From Pseudomonadota bacterium (lineage in GTDB: Bacteria > Pseudomonadota > Alphaproteobacteria > Rhizobiales > Beijerinckiaceae), in NCBI GenBank assembly GCA_023450615.1, contig JAEXGT010000071.1:1-39599 (forward strand): 39,599 bases of DNA, written 5' to 3'. Below, one piece after another: positions 7,087-15,793 of this stretch; position 1 is the first letter of the stretch, and every line of letters starts with the position of its first letter. The notes below the pieces were generated by a model. That model searched no databases, was not told where the DNA came from, and was given only the letters and a program-made list of their open reading frames with translations. Both the position numbers and the translations under genes were made by a program.

Positions 7087-8256
7087 ATGACACACGACAC
7101 CTCGCCCCTCTCCCTCGCCCGGTCGCTCCTCCGCTGCCCCTCCGTGACGCCGGAGGAGGGCGGCGCGCTTGCCTTCATCGAGAGCGTGCTGAAGGAGGCG
7201 GGCTTCGAGGTGCATCGGCCGGTCTTTTCCGAGCCCGGCACACCCGACGTTGAAAACCTCTATGCGCGCTATGGCACCGGCAAGCCGTATCTGCTTTTTG
7301 CTGGCCACACGGATGTGGTGCCGCCGGGCGATCTGGGCCGTTGGCGGCACGAGCCGTTCAGCGGCGCGATCGAGGACGGCGAGCTATATGGGCGCGGCGC
7401 GGTCGACATGAAGGGCGGCATCGCCTGCATGATGGCGGCGGCGCTGGACTTCATCCGCGGCAATCCTGATTTCAAAGGCTCCGTCGGCTTCCTCATCACG
7501 GGAGACGAGGAGGGGCCTGCCATCAATGGCACGGTCAAGCTTCTCGACTGGGCGAAGGGGCGCGGCGAGCGCTTCGATCATTGCATCCTCGGCGAGCCGA
7601 CCAACCCCAACCAGCTCGGCGACATGATCAAGATCGGGCGGCGCGGCTCGCTCACCGGCAAGATCGTCGTGGAGGGCAAGCAGGGGCATGTGGCCTATCC
7701 GCATCTGGCCGAAAATCCCATTCCCGGCATGATGCGCCTGCTGGAGAGCCTTTTGCGCGAGCCGCTCGACCAAGGCACGGAGCATTTCGACTCCTCGAAC
7801 CTCGAAGTGACCACGGTCGATGTGGGCAATCCCGCTTCCAACGTGATCGCCGCGGAGGCGCGCGCCACCTTCAACATCCGCTTCAACGACATCTGGACGC
7901 CCGAGAGCCTGGAAGCGGAAATCTCCCGCCGCCTGAGTGAGGCGGCGGGCAATAGCATCCGTTACACGCTCCACATGGAGCCGACGAACGCGATTGCGTT
8001 CCTCACGCCGCCGAACCAGTTCGTGGGCTTCATTTCTGACGCCATCGAGGCCGAGACGGGGATCCGCCCCAAGCTCTCCACCACGGGCGGCACGTCGGAT
8101 GCACGCTTCATCGTGAAGGATTGCCCGGTGGTCGAGTTCGGCCTCGTCGGTCAGACCATGCACCAGATCGACGAGCGCGTGGCGGTGGCGGATCTGGACA
8201 AGCTCGCCGCGATCTATCGCAAAGTGTTGAACACTTACTTCGCGCCGGTCCCTTAA
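7087..8256 (+). CDS. dapE: Succinyl-diaminopimelate desuccinylase
   Basis: DapE is a zinc metallopeptidase-fold (M20) enzyme that hydrolyses N-succinyl-L,L-diaminopimelate to L,L-diaminopimelate, supplying lysine and peptidoglycan. The 389-residue protein shows metal and catalytic residues in order: His74 (AGHTDVV), Asp107 (GAVDMKGG), and Glu141/Glu142 (TGDEEGPA). A dimerisation domain and the late GGTSDARFI and GLVGQTMHQIDE motifs follow. In-frame starts exist at GTG 7066 and ATG 7078. I prefer ATG 7087 because the protein then begins where the family does and a GAGAGA stretch precedes it. It completes the dapD pathway pair in this region. Confidence 0.96.
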   Translation: MTHDTSPLSLARSLLRCPSVTPEEGGALAFIESVLKEAGFEVHRPVFSEPGTPDVENLYARYGTGKPYLLFAGHTDVVPPGDLGRWRHEPFSGAIEDGELYGRGAVDMKGGIACMMAAALDFIRGNPDFKGSVGFLITGDEEGPAINGTVKLLDWAKGRGERFDHCILGEPTNPNQLGDMIKIGRRGSLTGKIVVEGKQGHVAYPHLAENPIPGMMRLLESLLREPLDQGTEHFDSSNLEVTTVDVGNPASNVIAAEARATFNIRFNDIWTPESLEAEISRRLSEAAGNSIRYTLHMEPTNAIAFLTPPNQFVGFISDAIEAETGIRPKLSTTGGTSDARFIVKDCPVVEFGLVGQTMHQIDERVAVADLDKLAAIYRKVLNTYFAPVP

Positions 8257-8357
8257 GGAGTAAGCGCGGCCATATTCAACTAAAGTCGGAGGTGAACCGG
8301 AACGTTTGCGACTCCTGCCGGTTTTCCGTGAGCACGCACATTCAAGCGAGGCTGCTC

Positions 8358-8948
8358 ATGATCGTTACGGCAGATGAGGTCAATCGCTCGTTCCGGGGAA
8401 CGCTCGACCTGCTTCACAGCAGGGCCGAGGGGCTGAAGTCCTTCGACATGAGCGAGCGAGGCTTCTGGCGCTCGTTTACCGCGATCTGGCTGACCCTGCC
8501 GGCTTACGTGGTGTCGCTGGCCTTCGAGCGCATGCGCCTCGGCCTGCTGCAGCCGGACCGGTCCTTGCTCGACAACGTGTGGCTCGATGTCGTGGTGGCC
8601 CTGGGCCACGTGGCGAGCTTCGCCGCCCTTCCCATCGCAATGATCTGGATCGCTCGCACCTTCAACCTGACCAAGGCCTATGTGCCTTTCGTCATCGTGA
8701 CGAACTGGATCACGGCCATGGGGCTGCTCATTCTCTCCGTACCGGCCATGCTCCTGCTGCTCGGCTGGGCCACGCCGGAGTTGGCGAGCATCTTCAGCCT
8801 GGCCTTCGCCGTTATCATCGTGCGGATGCAGTGGTTCGCCACCAAGGCGACGCTCGGCCTATCGAGCCTCCCGGCTCTCGGCATCGTTCTGTTCGGGATC
8901 GTGCTGAATTCCGGCATCAGCGGCATCACCCGCGCGCTGCTGGGTTAA
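8358..8948 (+). CDS. Uncharacterised integral membrane protein
   Basis: This predicted inner-membrane protein has about 196 residues. I do not recognise a named family. A soluble N-terminal segment (about 1-40) precedes five hydrophobic spans near residues 42-58, 82-98, 108-135, 142-160 and 170-190. Conserved-looking short loops contain FNLTKAYVPF and RMQWFATKATLG. The frame is open upstream into dapE, but the first well-placed start outside dapE is ATG 8358, with a modest GCGAGG site before it. Its stop TAA shares the palindrome TTAA with the stop of truA on the other strand. The layout resembles four- to five-span proteins often annotated only as hypothetical. Confidence 0.72.
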   Translation: MIVTADEVNRSFRGTLDLLHSRAEGLKSFDMSERGFWRSFTAIWLTLPAYVVSLAFERMRLGLLQPDRSLLDNVWLDVVVALGHVASFAALPIAMIWIARTFNLTKAYVPFVIVTNWITAMGLLILSVPAMLLLLGWATPELASIFSLAFAVIIVRMQWFATKATLGLSSLPALGIVLFGIVLNSGISGITRALLG

Positions 8949-9688
8949 TCGGGATAATCCACGCCGATCAGGTAGAGCCCTGTCGATGGGGCCATGGGGC
9001 CGCAGCGGGTCCGATCGCGCGCGTCGAGAGCCGCGCGCACGTCGGCGACCGACCAGCGGCCCGCGCCCGCGCGCTCCAGCGTGCCCGTCAGCGAGCGCAC
9101 CTGATGATGCAGGAAGGACCGGGCCGAGGCATAAATGCGGATCTCGTCGCCGATGCGCTCCACATCCAGCCGGTCGAGGGTGCGGATCGGGCTGTTGGCC
9201 TGGCATTCCGCTGCGCGGAACGTCGTGAAGTCATGCTTGCCGATGAGCGTCTGCGCGGCCTCGTGCATGATGGCCGCGTCGAGAGGCCAGGCCACGTGCC
9301 AGACGCGCGTCGCATCCAGCGTCGGCGGCGCGCGGCGGTTGAGGATGCGATAGACGTAGTGCCGCTTGATGGCGGAAATACGCGCGTTGAACGTGTCCGG
9401 CACGAGCTGCGCGGAGATGACCGCAACCGGCGCGGGTTTCAGATGCGCGTTGGTGGCGTCGCGGACCGTATCGGGCCGCCAGTCCTTCGCCAGATCCACA
9501 TGCACCACCTGATGGGTCGCGTGAACGCCGGAATCCGTGCGTCCGGCGCAATGGATGCGGACGATTTCGCCTGCAAAGCGCGCGATGGCATCCTCCACCG
9601 CCTGCTGCACGGAGAGTCCGTTCGTCTGATGCTGCCAGCCTGTAAAAGGCGTGCCGTCGTATTCCACGACGAGCTTGTAGCGGGGCAT
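8945..9688 (-). CDS. truA: tRNA pseudouridine(38-40) synthase TruA
   Basis: TruA isomerises uridines 38-40 in the anticodon stem of many tRNAs. The 247-residue protein has the N-terminal YDGTPFTGWQ motif, the catalytic aspartate Asp52 within GRTDSGVHA, and the downstream KRHYVYRILNRRAPP and FLHHQVRSLTGTL segments of the family. It is the last gene of the def-fmt-GNAT-truA operon, starting one base after the stop of the acetyltransferase gene (TGACATG), so translational coupling is likely. Its end is tail-to-tail with the membrane protein gene. Confidence 0.96.
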   Translation of the reverse strand: MPRYKLVVEYDGTPFTGWQHQTNGLSVQQAVEDAIARFAGEIVRIHCAGRTDSGVHATHQVVHVDLAKDWRPDTVRDATNAHLKPAPVAVISAQLVPDTFNARISAIKRHYVYRILNRRAPPTLDATRVWHVAWPLDAAIMHEAAQTLIGKHDFTTFRAAECQANSPIRTLDRLDVERIGDEIRIYASARSFLHHQVRSLTGTLERAGAGRWSVADVRAALDARDRTRCGPMAPSTGLYLIGVDYPD

Positions 9689-9689
9689 G

Positions 9690-10184
9690 TCACTTCAATT
9701 CCGCGAAGGCCCGGGCATAGGAGACCGGGCCGTGAGCCTCTTTTCCCTTGTCGGACAGAGCAAGGGCCTGGAGATAAGGCCCGTCATAAGGGGTTTTCAG
9801 TTGGCTTGCCAGTTGGGGCGTGAAGCCGAAGCGGCTGTAATAGCCCGGCTCGCCGAGAACCACGACCAGATCGCAGCCGCCGCTTCTCAATCTGTCGAGC
9901 CCCTGACGGACGAGAGCCGACCCGACGCCTTGCGCCTGGGAGGAGGGGCGGACCGCCAGCGGAGCCAGCGCGCCCACTTTGACACCGGGAGCCTCGTGCA
10001 GAACAAGGCGCGAGAAGGCGATATGGCCGACAGGCTGGTCGTCGTAGGCGATTAGGGAAAGGATGAGATCGCCATCCTCATGCAGGCGTCGCACAAGCTC
10101 CGCTTCGTCCACTTGTCCGAAGGCCTCCGCGTGGATGGCGTGAACCGCAGGCCAATCGGCGGCTTCTGCGACGCGGATATCCAT
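9690..10184 (-). CDS. GNAT family N-acetyltransferase, YhbS-like
   Basis: This is a predicted acetyl-CoA-dependent N-acetyltransferase of 164 residues. The GNAT core is clear: GHIAFSRL (beta4), then the acetyl-CoA-binding segment LAVRPSSQAQGVGSALVRQG with the Q/RxxGxG/A-type loop, and the YhbS/COG3153-type ending LGEPGYYSRFGFTP. The substrate is unknown. A GTG four codons upstream (10196) overlaps the fmt stop. I prefer ATG 10184, which has a TGAGGA site directly ahead. It sits between fmt and truA, within the translation-related operon, which may hint at a role on a translation component, but that is only inference. Confidence 0.85.
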   Translation of the reverse strand: MDIRVAEAADWPAVHAIHAEAFGQVDEAELVRRLHEDGDLILSLIAYDDQPVGHIAFSRLVLHEAPGVKVGALAPLAVRPSSQAQGVGSALVRQGLDRLRSGGCDLVVVLGEPGYYSRFGFTPQLASQLKTPYDGPYLQALALSDKGKEAHGPVSYARAFAELK

Positions 10185-10192
10185 GGAGGTCC

Positions 10193-11125
10193 TCACAGAA
10201 AGTGGGCGCCCGGATTAATCCTCACGCCGCGAAGGAATTCATCGAAGGCGACGGGTCCCTTGCCGGCACGCTGAACCTGGATCAGGCGCACGGCCCCGTC
10301 ACCGCAGGCTACCGTGCCGTCGCTGTCGATGAGCGTGCCCGTCTCGCCGGAGCCATTGCCCAGCGCCGCCTTCAGGACCTTCACCCGCTCCTCGCCCTTG
10401 CCGAAATCGACAGTGAAGAAAGCACCGGGGAAGGGGGACAGGCCGCGGATGTGATCGTGCACAGCCTGCGCGGGCTTCGACCAGTCGATCCGCGCATCCT
10501 CGTTCTTCAGCTTGTGGGCGTAAGTGACGCCCTCTTCCGGCTGAGAGGTGAAGCCCAGGCCGCCGCGGGAGAGGGCAGCCAGCGCGCGCACCATCAGATC
10601 GGCGCCCAGCACCATCAGCCTGTCATGGAGTTCGCCCGCGTTCATGTCGGGCGCAATCGCCACCTTTTCGACCATGGCGACGGGGCCGGTATCGAGGCCC
10701 TCTTCCATCTTCATCACGGCGACGCCCGTCTCCTTGTCGCCCGCCATGATGGCGCGCTGGATCGGGGCTGCGCCACGCCAGCGGGGGAGGAGCGAGGCGT
10801 GCAGGTTGAGGCAGCCGAGTTCCGGCGCCTCCAGAATGGCTTTCGGCAGGATCATGCCATAGGCGACGACCACCGCCACATCGGCATCGAGGCTGCGGAA
10901 CTGTTCCGCGGCTTCCTCGGTGCGCAGGGTCTTGGGAGTAAAGACCGGGATGCCGAACCGCTCCGCCATCTTGTGGACGGGAGAGGGCTTCAGCTCCATG
11001 CCGCGTCCGGCGGCGGCGGGCTCGCGGGTATAGACAGCGATGACCTCATGGCCCTGGCCGACGATTTCCGCCAGCGTGGGCACCGCGAAGTCGGGCGTGC
11101 CCATGAAGACGACGCGCAGGCTCAT
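10193..11125 (-). CDS. fmt: Methionyl-tRNA formyltransferase
   Basis: Fmt adds a formyl group from 10-formyltetrahydrofolate to Met-tRNA(fMet), making initiator tRNA. The 310-residue protein starts with the family's MRVVFMGTPDFA-like opening (here SLRVVFMGTPDFAVPTL). It has the active-site region LNLHASLLPRWRGAAPIQRAI and a KMEEGLDTGPV motif, followed by the OB-fold C-terminal domain. It overlaps the end of def by four bases (ATGA), the classic def-fmt pair, so the formyl group added here is later removed by the neighbour's product. Confidence 0.97.
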   Translation of the reverse strand: MSLRVVFMGTPDFAVPTLAEIVGQGHEVIAVYTREPAAAGRGMELKPSPVHKMAERFGIPVFTPKTLRTEEAAEQFRSLDADVAVVVAYGMILPKAILEAPELGCLNLHASLLPRWRGAAPIQRAIMAGDKETGVAVMKMEEGLDTGPVAMVEKVAIAPDMNAGELHDRLMVLGADLMVRALAALSRGGLGFTSQPEEGVTYAHKLKNEDARIDWSKPAQAVHDHIRGLSPFPGAFFTVDFGKGEERVKVLKAALGNGSGETGTLIDSDGTVACGDGAVRLIQVQRAGKGPVAFDEFLRGVRINPGAHFL

Positions 11126-11640
11126 GCCCCGCCCTCGCGCTTGGCCGCTTTCTTGAACTTGGTCATCACCCGGTCCCGCTTGAGCTTCGAGAGGTAGTCG
11201 ATGAACAGCACGCCGTTGAGATGGTCGATCTCATGCTGCACGCAGGTCGCCATGAGCCCGTCGGCTTCCTGCTCCACGGTCTCGCCCTTGAGGTTCATGT
11301 AGCGGAAGCGCACCCGGTCGGGGCGCTCGACCTCCTCGTAATATTCGGGGATGGACAGGCATCCCTCCTCGTAGATCCGCTTCTCTTCCGAAGCCCAGAC
11401 GATCTCCGGATTGATCAGCACCATGGGCTCACGCTCGTCCTCGGACTTGGACACGTCCATGGTCACCATGCGGATGGGCACGCCGATCTGGATCGCGGCG
11501 AGGCCTACGCCGGGGGCGTCGTACATGGTTTCCAGCATGTCCTCGGCCAGTTGGCGGATTTCTTGCGTGATTTCCTTAACGGGCTCGGAAATCAAGCGGA
11601 GCTTGGAATCGGGAAGGATGACAAGGGGTCTGATGCTCAT
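11122..11640 (-). CDS. def: Peptide deformylase
   Basis: Def removes the N-formyl group from nascent proteins using a metal ion. The 172-residue protein carries all three family motifs: GVGLAAIQIG (about residues 44-53), EEGCLSIP with metal ligand Cys94, and QHEIDHLNG with ligands His136 and His140 and catalytic Glu137. It is the first gene of a four-gene minus-strand operon (def-fmt-GNAT-truA). The 84-base gap to the divergent rmuC must hold promoters for both directions. Confidence 0.97.
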   Translation of the reverse strand: MSIRPLVILPDSKLRLISEPVKEITQEIRQLAEDMLETMYDAPGVGLAAIQIGVPIRMVTMDVSKSEDEREPMVLINPEIVWASEEKRIYEEGCLSIPEYYEEVERPDRVRFRYMNLKGETVEQEADGLMATCVQHEIDHLNGVLFIDYLSKLKRDRVMTKFKKAAKREGGA

Positions 11641-11724
11641 GATCGCGGGAGATAAGGGCTTACAGGTGGATGGTCAAATCGTTCGTGATATGTTCGGATG
11701 CCGCCGTCAACTGGAAGCATGGCC

Positions 11725-12912
11725 ATGAACGATATCGTCCTGATTCTCGGCTCCCATGCCCTGACCTGGGGGCATGTCGTGATCGGCATGGCGGCTGCAA
11801 GCCTGCTTCTCCTGATCCTCGTCACCGTGCTGCTCTTGAGGACGCGCCGGGAGAAAGCTCTCGAGGCGGCGGTGGCCGAGGAGCGGTCCCGGGAAATGGA
11901 CGACAAGGTCGCCGAGCTCACCCGCATCCAGGCGGAGATGACCGGGCGCATGCAGACCATGGCGGAGGTGTTCGGCTCCCGCCAAAGCGATTTCGTGCGC
12001 ATGATCTCGGAGCGGATCGACGGGCTTCAACATCGGGTCGGACAGGGGCTGGAAACCTCCACGCGCCATCAGAGCGAAAACCTGTCGAAGCTGAACGAGC
12101 GGCTTGCCGTCATCGACGCGGCGCAGCAGAACCTCAGCAACCTCACCGGCGAACTCGTGGGCCTGAAGGATATTCTCGCCAACAAGCAAAGCCGGGGCGC
12201 CTACGGCCAGGGGCGCATGGAGGCGATCATCCGCGATGGGCTTCCGGCAAATGCATTCGAGTTCCAGGCGACGCTCTCCAACCGCACCCGGCCCGATTGC
12301 CTCGTGCGGCTTCCGGGAGATACGCGCGGTCTCGTGATCGACGCCAAGTTCCCGTTGGAGGGCTTCACATCCTTCCGCGAAGCGAAGGGCGAGGAGGCGC
12401 GCCTGCGCGCTGCCGCGCGCGTGCGCAGCGACATGCTGGTGCATGTGAAGGATATCGCGGAGAAATATCTCATCCCTGGCGAGACGCAGGACATCGCCAT
12501 GCTCTTCGTGCCGGCGGAATCGGTTTATGCTGATCTCGCCGAGCATTTCGACGATGTGGTGCAGAAGGCACATCGCGCGCGCATCGTCATCGTCTCACCA
12601 TCGCTTCTCACGCTTGCGATTCAGGTCATGCAGGCGCTCGTGCGGGATGCCCGCATACGCGAGGAAGCCCGCGTCATTCAGGTCGAAGTGCAGAAGCTCC
12701 TCGAGGATGTGAACCGGCTCGACAGCCGCGTGGCCAAGCTCGACGCCCATTTTCGTCAGGCCCAGGACGACGTGGCCCAGATCCGCGTCTCTACGGATAA
12801 GATCGTCAAGCGCAGCGAGCGGATCGAAACCCTGGAATTCGAGGATGGCGATGCGCAGGCCCGTGCCGAGATTCTGCGGCTTCAGGGACGTGACCTGCGC
12901 ATTGTCGAATAG
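11725..12912 (+). CDS. rmuC: RmuC-family DNA recombination protein
   Basis: RmuC-family proteins carry a nuclease-like domain and limit recombination at inverted repeats in E. coli; the biochemical role is still unclear. The protein of about 395 residues begins with a membrane anchor (residues about 12-35), then a long coiled-coil (about 40-165), and the RmuC core (about 170-350) with GLVIDAKFPLEGF, DIAMLFVPAES and SPSLLTLAIQVM. A second short coiled segment follows. Several in-frame starts exist (11698, 11719, 11725). ATG 11725 has GGAAG seven bases ahead, so I chose it. It is divergent from def, with which rmuC is often linked in alphaproteobacteria. Confidence 0.92.
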   Translation: MNDIVLILGSHALTWGHVVIGMAAASLLLLILVTVLLLRTRREKALEAAVAEERSREMDDKVAELTRIQAEMTGRMQTMAEVFGSRQSDFVRMISERIDGLQHRVGQGLETSTRHQSENLSKLNERLAVIDAAQQNLSNLTGELVGLKDILANKQSRGAYGQGRMEAIIRDGLPANAFEFQATLSNRTRPDCLVRLPGDTRGLVIDAKFPLEGFTSFREAKGEEARLRAAARVRSDMLVHVKDIAEKYLIPGETQDIAMLFVPAESVYADLAEHFDDVVQKAHRARIVIVSPSLLTLAIQVMQALVRDARIREEARVIQVEVQKLLEDVNRLDSRVAKLDAHFRQAQDDVAQIRVSTDKIVKRSERIETLEFEDGDAQARAEILRLQGRDLRIVE

Positions 12913-13021
12913 CCCTGGAACCGGCTTTCCCCGACGACGTTTTCCAAGCTCTGGCTGACGCGCCACGCGAGTCCTGGCGCTCGCATTTGGACGTCCTCAC
13001 AAATCGGAAGGATTAAGCGCT

Positions 13022-13525
13022 ATGGGTCTCTTCTCGAAGGACATCAAATCTCTGGACGATCTCTTCGTTCATACCCTTCAAGACATTTACTACGCCGAGC
13101 AGCAGATCACGAAGGCGCTGCCGGAAATGATCGCCAAGGCTTCCGATCCGCAACTGAAGCAGGCTTTCCAGACGCATCTGGGCGAGACGCAGCAGCAGAT
13201 CCAGATGGTCGAGCAGGTGTTCCGCATGCATGGTCATGACCCGAAGGGCGTAACCTGCCCGGCCATCGACGGCATCATCGACGAGGCTCAGGAAATCTCC
13301 AGCGAGATCACTGATCCGCAGGTTCTGGATGCTGCTCTTCTCGCCGCCGCGCAGGCTGTGGAGCATTACGAGATCACCCGCTACGGCACGCTCGTCGCCT
13401 GGGCTAAACAACTCGGCCGTGAGGATTGCGCAGGCGTGCTGCATCAGATTCTCGATCAGGAAAAGTCGACAGATCAGAAGCTCAACCGCATTGCCGAAAG
13501 CAAGATCAACACGCAGGCCGCGTAA
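13022..13525 (+). CDS. DUF892 ferritin-like protein (YciE/YciF family)
   Basis: This is a 167-residue, all-helical protein of the DUF892/YciF family. Family structures are ferritin-like four-helix bundles with a di-metal site, and members are commonly linked to osmotic and general stress. The family start (LFVHTLQDIYYAEQQITKALPEM) and the metal-ligand-type Glu/His residues (AEQQ in helix 1, QAVEHYEI and HQILDQEK in later helices) are visible. A GGAAGGATT site precedes the ATG. It is a single-gene unit, 109 bases after rmuC, and ends at a strong intrinsic terminator. Confidence 0.92.
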   Translation: MGLFSKDIKSLDDLFVHTLQDIYYAEQQITKALPEMIAKASDPQLKQAFQTHLGETQQQIQMVEQVFRMHGHDPKGVTCPAIDGIIDEAQEISSEITDPQVLDAALLAAAQAVEHYEITRYGTLVAWAKQLGREDCAGVLHQILDQEKSTDQKLNRIAESKINTQAA

Positions 13526-13546
13526 TCTTTCGCGAAGCGGAAACGA

Positions 13547-13574
13547 AATGGCCTCCGCAAGGAGGCCATTTTTT
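13547..13574 (+). terminator. Rho-independent terminator after DUF892 gene
   Basis: A ten-pair perfect stem (AATGGCCTCC at 13547-13556 with GGAGGCCATT at 13561-13570) is closed by a GCAA tetraloop and runs into six Ts (13569-13574). It is the clearest terminator in the window. It lies 22 bases after the DUF892 stop codon and also separates that gene from the convergent nucleotidase gene. Confidence 0.93.
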
Positions 13575-13632
13575 GTCTGCCGCAATATCATCTCCCCGAT
13601 GGCCGTAAGACCGGGAACGATGCGAGAAAAGT

Positions 13633-14364
13633 TTATTTCACCGGCAGCGCATACTGGTTGAGAAATTCCGCGAGATCGTTGGTGATGTAATCGATCTCCG
13701 CTGTCTTCACCGCTTCCTGCTCGAAACTCTCGCGGAACGGATCGACGGTCTTGGGCACGATCAGCGTCGTCGTCATGCCGAGTTCGTGCGGCACGGTCAG
13801 GTTCTTGGCGATATCCTCGAACATGGCCGAGCGTGAAGGCTCGACGCCGTGCTTGTCGAGAAAGCTTTCATAGGCGCGCCGCTCGGGTTTGGGCACGAAG
13901 TTGGATGCGGCGATATCGAACACATCCTCGAAGTGATCGAGAATGCCGATCTTCTTCGCAACATTCTCCGCGTGCTTGCGCGATCCGTTGGTCAGGATCA
14001 GCTTGCGGCCGGGCAGCCTCTCGATGGCTTTGCCGAGGCTGTCATTCAATTCGATATCGGTGTGATCGATGTCATGCGCGAAATCGAGGAAGTCGTGCGG
14101 GTCGATGCCGTATTCATCCACCAGCGCCTTCAGCGTCGTGCCGTATTTATGATAGAAATATTTTTGCAGCGCCTTGGATGACATGCCATCCAGCCCGAAC
14201 AGATCCGAGACATAAAGCGTGATGCGCTCGTCGATCTGAGGCCACACGCGTGAGGTGTGCGGGTAAAGCGTATTGTCCAGGTCGAAGACCCACGTGTCCA
14301 CATGCGAGAAAGCGCGGGATTCGGGAGACGAGACGTGATTTTCCAGAGGCGGTTTAGCGTTCAT
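13633..14364 (-). CDS. Pyrimidine 5'-nucleotidase, HAD superfamily
   Basis: This HAD-type phosphatase has about 243 residues and resembles the SDT1/pyrimidine 5'-nucleotidase subfamily, which dephosphorylates UMP/CMP and related nucleotides. Motif I is WVFDLDNTLYPH with nucleophile Asp28 and acid/base Asp30. Motif II is ILTNGSRKHAENV, and a late ALFEDIAKNL-type acidic motif (here SAMFEDIAKNL) follows. Upstream in-frame starts reach 14409, but ATG 14364 has a TAGGAC site and gives the family length. It lies 84 bases downstream of argB on the same strand and may be co-transcribed. Confidence 0.88.
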   Translation of the reverse strand: MNAKPPLENHVSSPESRAFSHVDTWVFDLDNTLYPHTSRVWPQIDERITLYVSDLFGLDGMSSKALQKYFYHKYGTTLKALVDEYGIDPHDFLDFAHDIDHTDIELNDSLGKAIERLPGRKLILTNGSRKHAENVAKKIGILDHFEDVFDIAASNFVPKPERRAYESFLDKHGVEPSRSAMFEDIAKNLTVPHELGMTTTLIVPKTVDPFRESFEQEAVKTAEIDYITNDLAEFLNQYALPVK

Positions 14365-14448
14365 GGGTCCTAGAGACGGCAATGGGGCCGTGCGGCCCCA
14401 CTGCTTCAATATAGTGATTGTGCGTCCCGTCGGAAAGGGGGAGGGGGT

Positions 14449-15351
14449 TTAGCTCCTCCGGATCAGGGTTCCCGCGCCGTGGTCCGTGAACAGCTCCAGC
14501 AGCACCGCATGGGGCACCTTGCCGTCGAGGATGACAACGGCCTCCACGCCCCGCTCCAGGGCATAGATGCAGGTCTCGATCTTCGGGATCATGCCGTCGG
14601 TGATGGTGCCGTCGGCGATGAGGCGGCGGCAATCCTCGATGGTCATCTCGGGGATCAGGTTCTTGTTCTTGTCCAGAACGCCGGGGACGTCCGTCAGGAG
14701 CAGGAGGCGCTTGGCCGTCATGGCTCCCGCGATGGCGCCCGCGAAGGTATCGGCGTTGACGTTGTAGGTCTGGCCGTCCTGGCCGATGGCCACCGGGGCG
14801 AGAACCGGGATCAGCTCGGCGCTGAGCACTTGGTCCAGAACCTCGCGGTTCACCTTCTCGGGCTCTCCGACGAAGCCGAGATCCACCACCTTCTCGATGT
14901 TGGAATCCGGGTCCACGGCGGTGCGGGTCGCCTTGCGGGCGATCACCATGTTGCCGTCCTTGCCGGACAGGCCCACGGCCTTGCCGCCCTCGGTGCCGAT
15001 CCAGCCCACGATCTGCTTGTTGATGGAGCCCGCGAGCACCATCTCCACCACCTCGACCGTGGCCTGATCCGTCACGCGAAGGCCGCCCTTGAACTCGGAC
15101 TTGATGCCGAGCTTTTCCAGCATCTTGCCGATCTGGGGGCCGCCGCCATGGACGACGATGGGCTTGATGCCCGATTGCTCGAGCAGCACTACATCCTCGG
15201 CGAAGTCCTCGGCTGCAGCGCGGTCGCCCATGGCATGGCCGCCATACTTGATCACGACGACCTGCTGGTCGTAGCGCTGCATGTGCGGCAGGGCCTGAAC
15301 GAGCACCTCGGCCTGCACATGGACGTCGGGGAGCTGGTTGGAATCGGACAT
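14449..15351 (-). CDS. argB: Acetylglutamate kinase
   Basis: ArgB phosphorylates N-acetyl-L-glutamate, the second and often arginine-inhibited step of arginine synthesis. The 300-residue amino-acid-kinase-fold protein shows VVVIKYGGHAMGD (nucleotide binding), VVHGGGPQIGKML (substrate loop), LSGKDGNMVIARK, and the NVNADTFAGAIAGAM and LLLTDVPGVLDK motifs. The N-terminal helix (about residues 1-25) suits the hexameric, arginine-sensitive class. It belongs to the minus-strand run engB-DUF423-argB-nucleotidase. Confidence 0.97.
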   Translation of the reverse strand: MSDSNQLPDVHVQAEVLVQALPHMQRYDQQVVVIKYGGHAMGDRAAAEDFAEDVVLLEQSGIKPIVVHGGGPQIGKMLEKLGIKSEFKGGLRVTDQATVEVVEMVLAGSINKQIVGWIGTEGGKAVGLSGKDGNMVIARKATRTAVDPDSNIEKVVDLGFVGEPEKVNREVLDQVLSAELIPVLAPVAIGQDGQTYNVNADTFAGAIAGAMTAKRLLLLTDVPGVLDKNKNLIPEMTIEDCRRLIADGTITDGMIPKIETCIYALERGVEAVVILDGKVPHAVLLELFTDHGAGTLIRRS

Positions 15352-15424
15352 GGACGGCTCCAGCGGGAGAAGGATGAAACGGCCTGCCTTCTAGCTGAAG
15401 CGCAGGCTCATGCAAGCAAGGACT

Positions 15425-15793
15425 TCAGCCTCGCAGGCGAAGAAGGGCCGACACGGCGACCAGAACCCAGCCCAGCATGAGCAGAATGCCGCCCATCGGC
15501 GCCGCCCTGGGGAAAAGCGCGGCCCCGGCGAAGGCCCGGCGGGAGAGGTCGCCGCAGAAGAGCACGAGGCCCACAATCAGCACATAGCCCGCGATCTGGG
15601 CAAGGAGCGGGTGGACCGCTCCGGCTGCGATCAAGGCCGCCAGGGCGAGCAGGGCAGGCGCATGAAACAGCAGGAATTGCGCTGCCGTCGTCAGATTGCC
15701 GCCGGTGATATGGGCGGCGGCTGCCGAGAGACCGACGCCCAAGGCGCCGGACAATCCGGCAAGAACGATCAGGAGGCGCGTTGCAGAAGTCAT
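15425..15793 (-). CDS. DUF423 family small membrane protein
   Basis: This 122-residue membrane protein belongs to the DUF423 (YgdD-like) family, of unknown function. Four hydrophobic spans are visible (about residues 6-26, 38-60, 66-86 and 98-118). The family features LAGLSGALGVGLSAAAAH near the start and the APMGGILLMLGW ending are present. Its start overlaps the stop of engB by four bases, indicating translational coupling. argB follows after 73 bases. Confidence 0.9.
   Translation of the reverse strand: MTSATRLLIVLAGLSGALGVGLSAAAAHITGGNLTTAAQFLLFHAPALLALAALIAAGAVHPLLAQIAGYVLIVGLVLFCGDLSRRAFAGAALFPRAAPMGGILLMLGWVLVAVSALLRLRG

Noticed and set aside
8121..8357. Earlier start of the membrane protein gene inside dapE
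   Set aside because: It would overlap dapE by over 130 bases in another frame, with Arg-rich shadow sequence. ATG 8358 is outside dapE.
14479..15480. Open frame on the plus strand opposite argB
   Set aside because: It is antisense to an unmistakable argB and has low-complexity His/Gly/Leu content.
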